64,000 nucleotides of DNA from Bdellovibrionota bacterium (GTDB lineage Bacteria; Bdellovibrionota; Bdellovibrionia; Bdellovibrionales; JAEYZS01). The position numbers were made by a program, and so were the translations under genes. The DNA lies in contig JAZKEU010000011.1 of NCBI GenBank assembly GCA_040386775.1, positions 18,556-82,555 on the forward strand, written 5' to 3'. Of this stretch, positions 18,316-25,597 are shown piece by piece. The notes beneath the pieces are model-generated. The model did not search any database. It worked only from the letters and a program-made list of their open reading frames with translations, and was not told where the DNA came from. How positions within the stretch are numbered: position 1 is the first letter of the stretch; each line of letters opens with the position of its first letter.

Positions 18316-18336
18316 ATTAAGGACAAGGTTACGGCC

Positions 18337-19029
18337 ATGATTAAAAATACAAATCATTTGAAATACATTATAATTTCAGGAAAATTTCCAGAGGATCAGA
18401 GCTTGCACGCTTTACACAATAAAGCTTTTCTCTATTGGAAAAATTTTTGGAACAATATTTTTAAAGAAAATGGAACGGATGACACCGTTAATGCTGATCA
18501 TTTCTGGAGACAAGATCTCGTCACACTTCTTATGGATGGAGACGAGATCGCAGGACAACATCTTTACAGTTTCTTCCATCTCAAAAGCCTTGCTTCCAAA
18601 AATCATAGCTACTTTGTCGAAGGTTTTAACGAAGAATACTTTGTACAACTCAATCAGCGCAAAGGATCTACGGTGATGTCTGTAGAATATCTTGCTGTAG
18701 CTCCTGACTGGAGAAAAAAGAACTGCGGAGTCTCTCTGGGTACAGTGCTGATTGGATTGGCTTGCCAGCATCAGAAGCTTCATAATATAAGCGTATTAAC
18801 GGCTCCTTCCCGTGTCGATGTCAAGGTAGACAGGATGGTGGCAGAACATGGTGGCGAAGTGATTGTAGGTGGCTTAGAAATGCACAATACACCTGTTAGT
18901 CTAATGGCTATCTTCAGAGAAAAAACTAAGGTTCATGATGATTTGAGTATCAGCTCATTAATTGATAGGCTCTGGAATGAACGCACAGATTATACTTCTG
19001 TCAAAGAAAAGCAAAAAATTGCAGCTTAA
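18337..19029 (+). CDS. GNAT/FeeM-like N-acyltransferase, cassette B
   Basis: Protein of 230 residues, paralogue of 13149-13853. Shared landmarks are the N-terminal FLYWKNFWN block, a WRQDL block, the strand pair ending GQHLYSFFHLKSL, and VEYLAVAPDWRKKNCGVSLG, the likely acyl-donor loop. The C-terminus is lysine-rich and less conserved. It is expected to transfer the acyl group made by the cassette B ligase. Acceptor and product are unknown, and the GNAT assignment is by motif shape only. Confidence 0.6.
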   Translation: MIKNTNHLKYIIISGKFPEDQSLHALHNKAFLYWKNFWNNIFKENGTDDTVNADHFWRQDLVTLLMDGDEIAGQHLYSFFHLKSLASKNHSYFVEGFNEEYFVQLNQRKGSTVMSVEYLAVAPDWRKKNCGVSLGTVLIGLACQHQKLHNISVLTAPSRVDVKVDRMVAEHGGEVIVGGLEMHNTPVSLMAIFREKTKVHDDLSISSLIDRLWNERTDYTSVKEKQKIAA

Positions 19030-19047
19030 GCCTAGTGATAAGGAATT

Positions 19048-19659
19048 ATGGATATAAAAACTGAACTCCACATGTTGATAGAAAAAGTTGGAAATGAATT
19101 TGAAAATTTCCCTTGGGAAGATAAAAAGGCTTATGGTCATTGGCTGGCTCAAACTTATTATTTTGTAAGGCACACAACTTGTTTTTTAGCTTTGACCGCC
19201 AGTCGCTGGGGAGTTAAAAATCGGACTCAGCAGTATCGAGCCCTTAAACATTTAAAAGAAGAATCTTCCCATGACTTGTTACTTTTGAATGATCTTGAAG
19301 CAATAAAAGACTCTATCAATAACCATACGGAAAGACCAGAAACCCAAGCCTTCTATCAAACACAATATTATTGGATCGAGCACGAAACTCCTGCCGCACA
19401 CTGGGGATACGCTTATCTCTTAGAGGGTTTGGCTTCCAAAAAAGCTCTGATGGCATACAATAGAATCATTAAAGCACACGGAAACAGTACGGCTTCATTC
19501 TTAAAGACCCACGCTGAAGAAGACTCAACCCATTTTGAGGAAGGCCTAAAGAATTTGGAGCATCTTAATAAATATGAAATGGATTGTTTTAGAGATTGTC
19601 TGAGGCAGGCGGCAATGCTTTATCTCCAGATTTTATCTGGATACAAAACGAAATCTTAA
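19048..19659 (+). CDS. Haem-oxygenase-like diiron oxidase (HDO), cassette B
   Basis: Protein of 203 residues, close paralogue of 13850-14482. The presumed metal ligands are all kept: Glu72-x-x-His75, Glu126, and His155..Asp159-x-x-His162. Long stretches such as HWLAQTYYFVRHTTCF and WGVKNR are nearly the same in both copies, making this the best-conserved enzyme of the pair. Here it is third in the ligase operon and overlaps the convergent PAS-like gene by four bases, whereas in cassette A it is on the other strand. Confidence 0.82.
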   Translation: MDIKTELHMLIEKVGNEFENFPWEDKKAYGHWLAQTYYFVRHTTCFLALTASRWGVKNRTQQYRALKHLKEESSHDLLLLNDLEAIKDSINNHTERPETQAFYQTQYYWIEHETPAAHWGYAYLLEGLASKKALMAYNRIIKAHGNSTASFLKTHAEEDSTHFEEGLKNLEHLNKYEMDCFRDCLRQAAMLYLQILSGYKTKS

Positions 19660-20360
19660 GTACTAGATTTTTCTGAACCGTAATTTACAATTTCAAAAAC
19701 GTTTATAAAACCTGCTCGAGAGCCGTCTGCTCTATTCAATGGAGCCATAAGTCTGTGCTTCATTTCTATCCAGTGCTTAGAAACTGAGAATTTTTCTTTT
19801 ACGATATGATTAGGCATATTCGTCAGATAGACGTCGTTACCTTTTCCAGATAATACCTCATTTGAAGCGTTCAGCATTCTTTGCCCAACAAAACTATCTC
19901 TTTCAAAGAGTTCCATCCACGGAAAACAAAACAATTCGCTAAACGAATAGCTAATGTGATTGTACAATTCAAAGCTACGAAACAGCTGAAGCGAGCTCAC
20001 ATCATAAATTTCAATGATATCTGTAGGAGAAATTTTATCGAATAAATCTTTTGAAGGAACAAATCCCAATCCAGTCAAGGAGGACCATGCATGAAGACGA
20101 CCATCGCTGCGCATTTCTATTTTTTTCAAAGAAGCTTCGGTAAGTTGCTGGAGATAACTCTTTAAAGAATTTAGAATTTCGAATTGTTGGCTTAAATCTA
20201 AAGAAATGAATTTATTAATTCCAACTGAATTGTATGGTACCATCTTGATGTTGTAAGCGGTTGTGATAAGCGCCAATTCTTCGCAGAATCTCATGAATAT
20301 TGGCAAGGTTTGTTCGAAAAGATAGAGTCCGTTTTTCTTATGATTTAAATCTAATTCCAT
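19656..20360 (-). CDS. PAS-like sensor protein, cassette B
   Basis: Protein of 234 residues, paralogue of 14488-15189. The PAS-like block SYSFSELFCFPWMELFERD and the terminal hairpin (HRLMAPLNRADGSRAGFINVFEI) are conserved. The N-terminal region keeps the SLSL/SLDL..QQ/KQ-EIL pattern and similar helices. It lies 30 bases after the XRE gene in the same operon. The family is not recognised; a cytoplasmic ligand sensor working with the XRE protein is the simplest inference. Confidence 0.6.
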   Translation of the reverse strand: MELDLNHKKNGLYLFEQTLPIFMRFCEELALITTAYNIKMVPYNSVGINKFISLDLSQQFEILNSLKSYLQQLTEASLKKIEMRSDGRLHAWSSLTGLGFVPSKDLFDKISPTDIIEIYDVSSLQLFRSFELYNHISYSFSELFCFPWMELFERDSFVGQRMLNASNEVLSGKGNDVYLTNMPNHIVKEKFSVSKHWIEMKHRLMAPLNRADGSRAGFINVFEIVNYGSEKSST

Positions 20361-20390
20361 TTTATTTAAATTCCTTTTAAGCTAGTCATA

Positions 20391-20672
20391 TTACTTGTTT
20401 TTATTTTTAGACTTTTTAGAAAAAATATTTCTCTTCCAATAATCTTGTTGAATCTCATTTATCGTATGAGAGAAATCTCTTAAATTAATGCTATACATGT
20501 CTATAACTTGTCTTAGAACTTCCAATGGCGGCGAAGACACCCCTCGCTCCCAATTCGCAATAAATTGAGACGTATAGCCCAAGGACTTTGCCACTTGAAC
20601 TTGAGTTAACTTCTTACTCAATCTCTTTTCTCTAAGATACTTACCTAATTCTAAAAATGATGTTTGATCCAT
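20391..20672 (-). CDS. XRE-family regulator, cassette B
   Basis: DNA-binding protein of 93 residues. Its helix-turn-helix (about 12-65) is very close to copy A; the stretch ANWERGVSSPPLE is identical and the recognition helix differs slightly (SLGYTSQFI against ELDYSSQFV). It has a lysine-rich tail. Near-identical recognition residues mean that cross-regulation between the cassettes is possible. Confidence 0.9.
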   Translation of the reverse strand: MDQTSFLELGKYLREKRLSKKLTQVQVAKSLGYTSQFIANWERGVSSPPLEVLRQVIDMYSINLRDFSHTINEIQQDYWKRNIFSKKSKNKNK

Positions 20673-20708
20673 CCGGCCAATATACAGAAACCTTAGATCT
20701 TATAGCAA

Positions 20709-20738
20709 ATGTCAGTATTTAGACATGAAATAAATACC
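20709..20738 (-). promoter_or_regulatory. Conserved operator-like block upstream of cassette B XRE gene
   Basis: Contains the inverted repeat ATGTC-N8-GACAT (TGTC at 20710-20713, GACA at 20722-20725), followed by the AAATACC segment also found in cassette A. It lies 37 bases before the XRE start codon, at almost the same distance as in cassette A. Confidence 0.5.
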
Positions 20739-20851
20739 CAAAAATCACTAAATATAGACAAAAACTTCGAAGGATTTCCTTTGCTGGTTAAAACAACATC
20801 ACAACTCACCGTAACAGAGGATGCGGTAGCAGCATCTTGAGCAAAAATAAC

Positions 20852-20882
20852 TCGGCGGAAAGTCGTCGAGAAGAACCGCCGA
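20852..20882 (-). terminator. Terminator after the secreted-protein gene
   Basis: TCGGCGG and CCGCCGA form a perfect seven-base GC-rich stem. Read on the minus strand, it is followed by GTTATTTTTG, after the stop of the gene ending at 20909. It also marks the border between this operon and cassette B. Confidence 0.65.
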
Positions 20883-20908
20883 ATCGAAATCTTTACAACT
20901 ATAACTAT

Positions 20909-22012
20909 TTATTCAATAGTTTCGATGGAAGCCTCTAAAACCATTTTTGCGGAATCTTTACTGCAATTATCTGAAGATTTTCTAGGCTTACATTGAGCGC
21001 TGACAATAATTCCTTGAATAGAAAAACCATCTAATGATTTTTGCATGGATTCACAATAATTATCACTTGTCCATGTTTTGCTAGTACACAATCTCTTTGG
21101 AGTAGATTTAAAATGTGCCGAAGTATTTTTCTGTACCGCTAACGAGTATAGCAAACTATAAAGAGAACCATCTGAAGTGTAAGAAGTTAATATTTGTACT
21201 TGAGGAGATGATAGTGCTCTCAGTGCATTGCTATGGCGTCCAATTTCATGTGGAAGCTCTTCATACTTTACAGTTGAAGCTACACCTTCAACTCGAGTTG
21301 AGGTTTTGCAAGTAAGATAGCCGGGCTTAGAAGTTAAATCAGGTTCCCCTACAATAAATGAATCAACAACTCTACATAAAGTGTACCCCGATTCTTTGCA
21401 TAACTTCAGAGCTTCCTTAATAGAGAGGGCAAAGCCTCTTTGGCAACGCGAAACATGAGGCATAGATGGTACAGGAAGTATATAAGACGAGACAGAAGCA
21501 TCGAAATATTTATTTTTACTAGAATCTACTTTGAGTAAGTTGGAGATATTGTAACTAGAATCATCAAAAAGTCTTGAATAGTTATTTGGCCCAAAAGCTT
21601 TCAACTCTTCCTTATAAAAACCAAATGCAACTCCTAAAAGTTCATGAATGGCTAAAGCTTGCCTATCGAATTTTGACAAATTATCCCAAGCAGCTTCATT
21701 GACACGAATCAAAAACTTTGAAGGATCATTTACAGCCTCTTTACTAACCCCTTTGATATAGAGCGGTTGATCTGTGAATTCTATAACAATTTTTTTGATA
21801 ACTTCTTCAACCTCGCCATCCGCGATAGTAGTTAATTTGTTCACTGTACTTGAACCATCTTCTGCTCTACCAATTATATTCAGGCGTGCCCATCCCAAAT
21901 GAACTGCCTCTGCGAATTCTTGTTCTTTTGTATCTCCCCCACCTCTATCTTTTTCTGCAAAGGCAGAAAATCCTGTGCATGCAATTAAAATTGCAGTTAT
22001 TAAATTTTTCAT
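20909..22012 (-). CDS. Secreted protein of unknown function paired with TIGR02147 regulator
   Basis: Protein of 367 residues with a signal peptide (MKNLITAILIACTGFSAFA). The mature N-terminus has EKDRGGGDTKEQEF, and a later LAIHELLGVAFGF segment carries His and Glu reminiscent of a short metal-binding helix, although a full HExxH motif is absent. The C-terminal part has many cysteines, probably paired in the periplasm. Its start overlaps the stop of the upstream regulator gene (ATGA), so the two are translationally coupled. Such pairs of a TIGR02147 protein with a secreted protein are a Bdellovibrionota habit; the function is unknown. Confidence 0.8.
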   Translation of the reverse strand: MKNLITAILIACTGFSAFAEKDRGGGDTKEQEFAEAVHLGWARLNIIGRAEDGSSTVNKLTTIADGEVEEVIKKIVIEFTDQPLYIKGVSKEAVNDPSKFLIRVNEAAWDNLSKFDRQALAIHELLGVAFGFYKEELKAFGPNNYSRLFDDSSYNISNLLKVDSSKNKYFDASVSSYILPVPSMPHVSRCQRGFALSIKEALKLCKESGYTLCRVVDSFIVGEPDLTSKPGYLTCKTSTRVEGVASTVKYEELPHEIGRHSNALRALSSPQVQILTSYTSDGSLYSLLYSLAVQKNTSAHFKSTPKRLCTSKTWTSDNYCESMQKSLDGFSIQGIIVSAQCKPRKSSDNCSKDSAKMVLEASIETIE

Positions 22013-22800
22013 TTTGTTCTCCTTTTATTTTTTTTAATAATTTTATTTGTTGTTTCTAATTTAGTAATTGGAAATAGCGATACGGAAATTTGATATACAT
22101 GTTCGGAGGCAATATTTTTTCTTTGGAAAAATGCCGCTAAATTGTGTCGAAATTCAGTTATAAGTTCTTTTGCTTTCTTAAGGTCTTTGGCATTTCCACA
22201 GACCATCATGGAAGTATGATCTCGTTCGGTCCTTGGAAGATCTTCTAAGGCTTTCATGGATTTTTCTAGAATTTGCATTTGATATTTTCTCATGGCAGCC
22301 GAAGAAAAATCGGAATCGAGAGTATTGGAGTTAAATCTTGATTTATCTAACCACTGTCCGTTGGGCGCAATTTCTAAAAGTTCCAATCTACATAATCTTT
22401 CCGCGGCCGCGCGCACTTGATTTACGCTAATATCTAAAGTTTTAGCGATCCAAGTGAAATCTGGATTGAAATTTTTAATTCGCGTGAGCTCCAGAATAGC
22501 ATCATGATACCAATCAGAAGTGGCTGCAAATAGATCTTGAGTAAATTCTGCATACAACTCGTTAGTGGATTTTTGAGATATGTAATTCTGCAATTCATCA
22601 GGTGAGAGACTGAGTTTAGTTCCTAATTTTTTGATTGTTTTTTCGGTTATAGGTCGTTTTTGAGAAATTATGGAAGAAAGGGTCGCGGGATCAATATCAA
22701 GTTGTTTTGCGAAAGATCTTAATGAATAGCTCGGGTTTCTCTCGCATCTCTTAATGAGTTCTGATTGTAGCATTAACCGAAAATTGATTTTGTTTTCCAT
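22009..22800 (-). CDS. TIGR02147-family regulator
   Basis: Protein of 263 residues with two likely DNA-binding parts. An N-terminal XRE-like helix-turn-helix has SLRSFAKQLDIDPATLSSIISQKRPIT, and a winged-helix-like middle has FTWIAKTLDISVNQVRAAAERLCRLELLEI. The C-terminal domain (DUF4423-like) carries the typical HTSMMV segment. This architecture is TIGR02147, a family frequent in Bdellovibrio and Fibrobacter. A perfect inverted repeat lies about 42 bases upstream of its start and is a likely autoregulatory site. Confidence 0.85.
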   Translation of the reverse strand: MENKINFRLMLQSELIKRCERNPSYSLRSFAKQLDIDPATLSSIISQKRPITEKTIKKLGTKLSLSPDELQNYISQKSTNELYAEFTQDLFAATSDWYHDAILELTRIKNFNPDFTWIAKTLDISVNQVRAAAERLCRLELLEIAPNGQWLDKSRFNSNTLDSDFSSAAMRKYQMQILEKSMKALEDLPRTERDHTSMMVCGNAKDLKKAKELITEFRHNLAAFFQRKNIASEHVYQISVSLFPITKLETTNKIIKKNKRRTK

Positions 22801-22841
22801 ATGGGCGAGAAGATAATGGAAGAGAAGAATTTATTAAAGAA

Positions 22842-22866
22842 AATTTGCAACAAGGTGTTGCAAATT
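22842..22866. promoter_or_regulatory. Perfect 11-3-11 inverted repeat, likely operator
   Basis: AATTTGCAACA (22842-22852), spacer AGG, TGTTGCAAATT (22856-22866). The arms match perfectly. A further TGCAAC half-site begins at 22871. It sits just upstream of the TIGR02147 gene, which makes that protein the first candidate to bind it. Confidence 0.65.
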
Positions 22867-23359
22867 GAAGTGCAACGGTCATTTTTACAGTATTTTAGAA
22901 GAAATATTCCTTTAGATCATCATCAGTACTGTAGATGTAATGGGCCGATACTTTGAACACGCTTTTTTTAAAGGATTAATTCTGTTTTGTAACGCAAGTT
23001 ACTTTGGAAAAAACAAAGAAGTGTTTGATGATCAGAACAATTTCAATTTTCTATTTTAACTACCTGAGATTATATGCGATTTAACGAATTAAACCTTCGA
23101 ATCAGCTTTGATATTTAACAAAAATCCGGCTTATATCTAGCGAGTTCTGAAGCCAAAAATTTTAATTTTGAATTGGCTTTCGATGCAAAACGAATTTTTC
23201 AAATCGCCACATTAAGCGAGATTTCTTTGCCATCAAAAAAACAAGAATTCCATATGGTTTTGATAAAGCAAAGCCACGAACAGAAATTCTGCTCTATTGA
23301 AAAATTTCACTTGCGGCAAATTCTCTTTACATCAACTCAGTAAATTTATAAACAAACAA
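22867..23359. other. AT-rich non-coding stretch
   Basis: No gene is seen. There are several weak hairpins, for example AGCCAA/TTGGCT near 23151-23178 and ATCAAAA..GTTTTGAT near 23232-23265. Short decayed-looking coding fragments are possible, but none can be assigned. Confidence 0.4.
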
Positions 23360-23724
23360 TCAGTGGACCGTGAAATAAAAGCATCGGGTACTCGCCCGAA
23401 AGAGAGACGACACTCGCCGGGGCTCATCGGTAAATTTTAAGGAAGAGACGGATATTCATCGAACGGCCACTCGAGAAACGAAGGCCAGAAGACTCGAGCG
23501 GAACGCCACGACTTGATAGCGTGAGGTTATCTACCATAGAGCTGTGCAAAAGTGATAAGTCCCTATATGGGCAGAAGTAGCGCAGTGGGCACTTGGCGGC
23601 AGACAAGTAAAAAAATTAGTAAAAGATTTCGTTGGGATTTGTACCGAAGAAAAAACAGATTTGCACTGCAAACCTGTCCAGATATTTTGTTATGCTAAGC
23701 ATGCAATGTCGAGCATGCTTTTTT
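23360..23724 (+). ncRNA. Candidate structured RNA ending in an intrinsic terminator
   Basis: The part from about 23370 to 23610 is clearly richer in G and C than its surroundings. It contains several small stems, such as CGGG..CCCG, ACTCGAG twice, CCCTATATGGG and ACTTG..CAAGT. It lacks a sensible open frame and is followed by a strong terminator at 23697-23724. No RNase P (GAGGAAAGTCC), tmRNA or SRP core sequence could be found. The exact 5' end is unknown. It could be a housekeeping RNA too diverged to recognise by eye, or an RNA of the neighbouring mobile element. Confidence 0.4.
23697..23724 (+). terminator. Intrinsic terminator with perfect stem
   Basis: AAGCATGC (23697-23704) pairs with GCATGCTT (23713-23720) around an eight-base loop, followed by a run of T to 23724. 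No protein gene precedes it on the + strand, which supports an RNA gene upstream. Confidence 0.75.
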
Positions 23725-23846
23725 CGTCAAACAAGGGATATGGGGTGAGCCCCTCACATTAGACAGTGCCTTAAATAGTTATTGAACAAGACGGTTGGCC
23801 TAACTGCGGAACCTTGATAGAAGGATTTCCGTTATGAAGGACAATT

Positions 23847-24257
23847 ATGGAAATATTTACGCCACCACAAGTTAAAGAGAAAAGACCACCAGGAAGGCAA
23901 CCAAAGCACTCGCAAGAGTTTATGATAATGGTTGCTAGGAAATGCATTGATGAGGGAATGACTTATCGAGAAGCCTCCACAATATTTGGAGTATCTCACG
24001 GATCGGTCTATCAATTTATTCAAAAATATAAGCACGATAAATTCAAAACCAAAAGAAATGCTAGAACGAGTAAGTATAAAAAGGAAGTTGAAGAATATCG
24101 TCATACGGCTCAAGTGAAGGAATTAAAGCATGAGATAGCAGAGCTTTATTTAGAAAACTTGATGTTAAAAAAAGCTCTGAAACACTCTCTGTCAGCATCC
24201 AAACGAAATAAATCTTTAAAGACGTTGTTCCAAAGAAAAAATTTAAAGTTGAAATAA
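23847..24257 (+). CDS. IS3-family OrfA-like protein, without OrfB
   Basis: Protein of 136 residues. A helix-turn-helix (about 25-60, MTYREASTIFGVSHGSVYQFI) and a leucine-rich coiled coil (HEIAELYLENLMLKKAL) give the usual layout of IS3 OrfA. The expected OrfB with its DDE integrase domain is not found downstream. The last 20 or so residues (lysine-rich) seem to come from sequence that also encodes a T4SS-like fragment on the other strand, so the element is probably truncated near 24190. Just upstream, TGAGCCCCTCACATTAGACA (23746-23765) looks like an IS3 left end. Confidence 0.6.
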   Translation: MEIFTPPQVKEKRPPGRQPKHSQEFMIMVARKCIDEGMTYREASTIFGVSHGSVYQFIQKYKHDKFKTKRNARTSKYKKEVEEYRHTAQVKELKHEIAELYLENLMLKKALKHSLSASKRNKSLKTLFQRKNLKLK

Positions 24258-24351
24258 GTAAGAAGAGAGCCAGAAGATCAGGAACCTCAAATCCAAAGAT
24301 CATAAGTTTTTTATCTAGACTCTTACTTACCGAAGTACTTTTTAACTCCAT
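24061..24351 (-). pseudogene. T4SS VirB3/TraL-like membrane protein fragment
   Basis: An open frame of 96 codons begins MELKSTSVSKSLDKKLMIFGF and continues with a hydrophobic pair (PDLLALFLLISTLNFFFG and LKIYFVWML). The Lys-x-x-x-FG-x-x-x-D-L pattern before two membrane segments resembles VirB3/TraL-type conjugation proteins. The part after about residue 52 overlaps the OrfA-like gene in antisense and looks unrelated, so the gene was probably cut by the insertion. It starts three bases after the stop of the frameshifted gene upstream. Confidence 0.35.
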
Positions 24352-24353
24352 TT

Positions 24354-24633
24354 TCAATTCACCATACTTCTTAAGAAGCTCACTAAACTTGGCGCTAAAA
24401 ATCCGATAATTGCTCCAATGATTGCCAAAGTGAGATGTCCTTTGGCGTTTGGAGATCCCGCAACAAATGATAAGCCCGCAAACACTAGACCTATTGTGTG
24501 AAATTCCACCACGAATATAAGCTTTGGCGGCTTTGTCTTTCATAAAGACAGTTGCATCTAATAAAGTGCCAGCCATTCCTAGGGCAATGGCAAACCATAT
24601 AATTGCAAATATAAACTTAATAACTCCGATCAT
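24354..24633 (-). pseudogene. Frameshifted small membrane protein (possible VirB2-like pilin)
   Basis: The gene starts MIGVIKFIFAIIWFAIALGMAG and runs in frame to AAKAYIRGG. It then loses the frame near 24512-24520. One base fewer would restore a continuation HTIGLVFAGLSFVAG, then GHLTLAIIGAIIGFLAPSLV and a stop at 24354, giving about 92 residues with two or three membrane helices. The size, the helix pattern and the following VirB3/TraL-like fragment fit a T4SS pilin-type protein. This is inference. A sequencing error at one base would also explain it. Confidence 0.5.
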
Positions 24634-24896
24634 AAAGCTCTCCTCATAGATAAATTTAGTTCTATGAAGACAGGTCAAAAGCGAGTGGCTTTGCCAGTTT
24701 CTTCTAAGCTGGCAATTTCAGATTGAAAATGCCATTTCAAAAGAAGCATTTGAGAAGCAAAAAAGAAGCAAACTCACGAAATTTGCTGAAATTTCAGGAA
24801 ATAATTGAAGCTTATCTGCTTTGCTCGGTTATGTGTTTTCAAGTGTTTAGACTGCTTAGTCTTTTTGATTTCGCTTGCAATATCAGGTCAGAAAAA

Positions 24897-24973
24897 TGGG
24901 GCGATCGACGGGGCTCGAACCCGCGACAACCGGAATCACAATCCGGGGCTCTACCAACTGAGCTACGACCGCC
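24897..24973 (-). tRNA. tRNA-His (GTG anticodon)
   Basis: Full cloverleaf on the minus strand. The acceptor GCGGTCG pairs with CGATCGC with one G-U. The tRNA-His-specific extra G(-1) is at 24973 opposite C73, the CCA end is encoded, the D-loop is AGCTCAGTTGGTAGAGC, and the anticodon loop TTGTGAT has anticodon GTG. The T-arm GGGTTCGAGCCC is standard. It lies in the middle of a decayed mobile-element region, consistent with use as an integration site. Confidence 0.96.
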
Positions 24974-25597
24974 ACAAAAGAAAATTTACCAGTTTGGTGA
25001 ATTGGTAATCTTACTGCGCAATAAGCGCAATGAATACGGAGACAAAATAAATATAGCTTTTAAGGTTTCTTTTCAACCTCTTTTTAAGCCACGAGAGGAC
25101 CTATAGATAGCTTACAAAGCCTTTAAATGCCCAAAGATCAGTCATTACCTTATTTTATTCCCGGCTCAGGTCTTCTGATTCTTGAATCTATTGTTCCCTT
25201 TAATATTCCAGAAGCATGCTTTCAGCTATACGCTGCTTGCTACAAACTCATTTAAAATAAAAGTTTTGTAGCTTCTGGTACTTTTTTTGTATAGCTCTCT
25301 TAAATTCTTAAGATATTCTTCTTTTAGCCTGACCTTTTTAACTAAATTCATCTCTCTTTCGGGTACTTTTAATTTGAAGCAGTTCGCGTAAATTTTCCAA
25401 GCGCAATTGAAATATATCTTTAAAAAAGACTTTTTTTGTAAGCAGTGAGGATGATTCTTACGCCAAAACAGCGTAATGATTTTTTAATGCAATAAAATTA
25501 GTTTTAACAACGGCATGCCGATTGCACTAAAAAAATAAAATAATTTCAAAAAAGAAGATATTTTTTTGCGATAAACTTAAAAAAAGGTAAATTTCAC
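24974..25597. other. 624-base stretch downstream of tRNA-His with transposase remnant
   Basis: It holds no intact gene. The main content is the transposase remnant at 25150-25351. Within it lies an inverted repeat around GCTACAAACT and AAGTTTTGTAGC (about 25228-25275). The 200 bases before the secreted-protein gene at 25598 are AT-rich and show nothing further. Confidence 0.5.
25150..25351 (-). pseudogene. Remnant of an integrase-type transposase
   Basis: An ATG at 25351 preceded by AAAGAGAG opens MNLVKKVRLKEEYLKNLREL, then YKKSTRSYKTFILNEFVASS, and stops. In the next frame it continues YS*KHASGILKGTIDSRIRRPEPGIK. Together these match the N-terminal helical region of integrase-core transposases (pattern KS.ILDEF....GY.RK.A...L.G....RRP.). 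A frame change and an in-frame TGA in place of an Arg codon show decay; the catalytic core is gone. Confidence 0.6.

Noticed and set aside
15215-20672. XRE plus PAS-like genes as toxin-antitoxin pairs
   Set aside because: The partner proteins are over 230 residues with a sensor-like domain and sit with biosynthetic enzymes, unlike known toxins.
23424-23606. Minus-strand open frame in the candidate RNA
   Set aside because: No start context or recognisable protein; the base composition and terminator fit an RNA better.
23360-23724. RNase P RNA, tmRNA or SRP RNA
   Set aside because: The conserved cores (such as GAGGAAAGTCC for RNase P, or the tmRNA 3' end) are absent on both strands.
24723-25106. 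Plus-strand open frame across the tRNA-His region
   Set aside because: It runs antisense through the complete tRNA-His gene and has no family resemblance or ribosome site.
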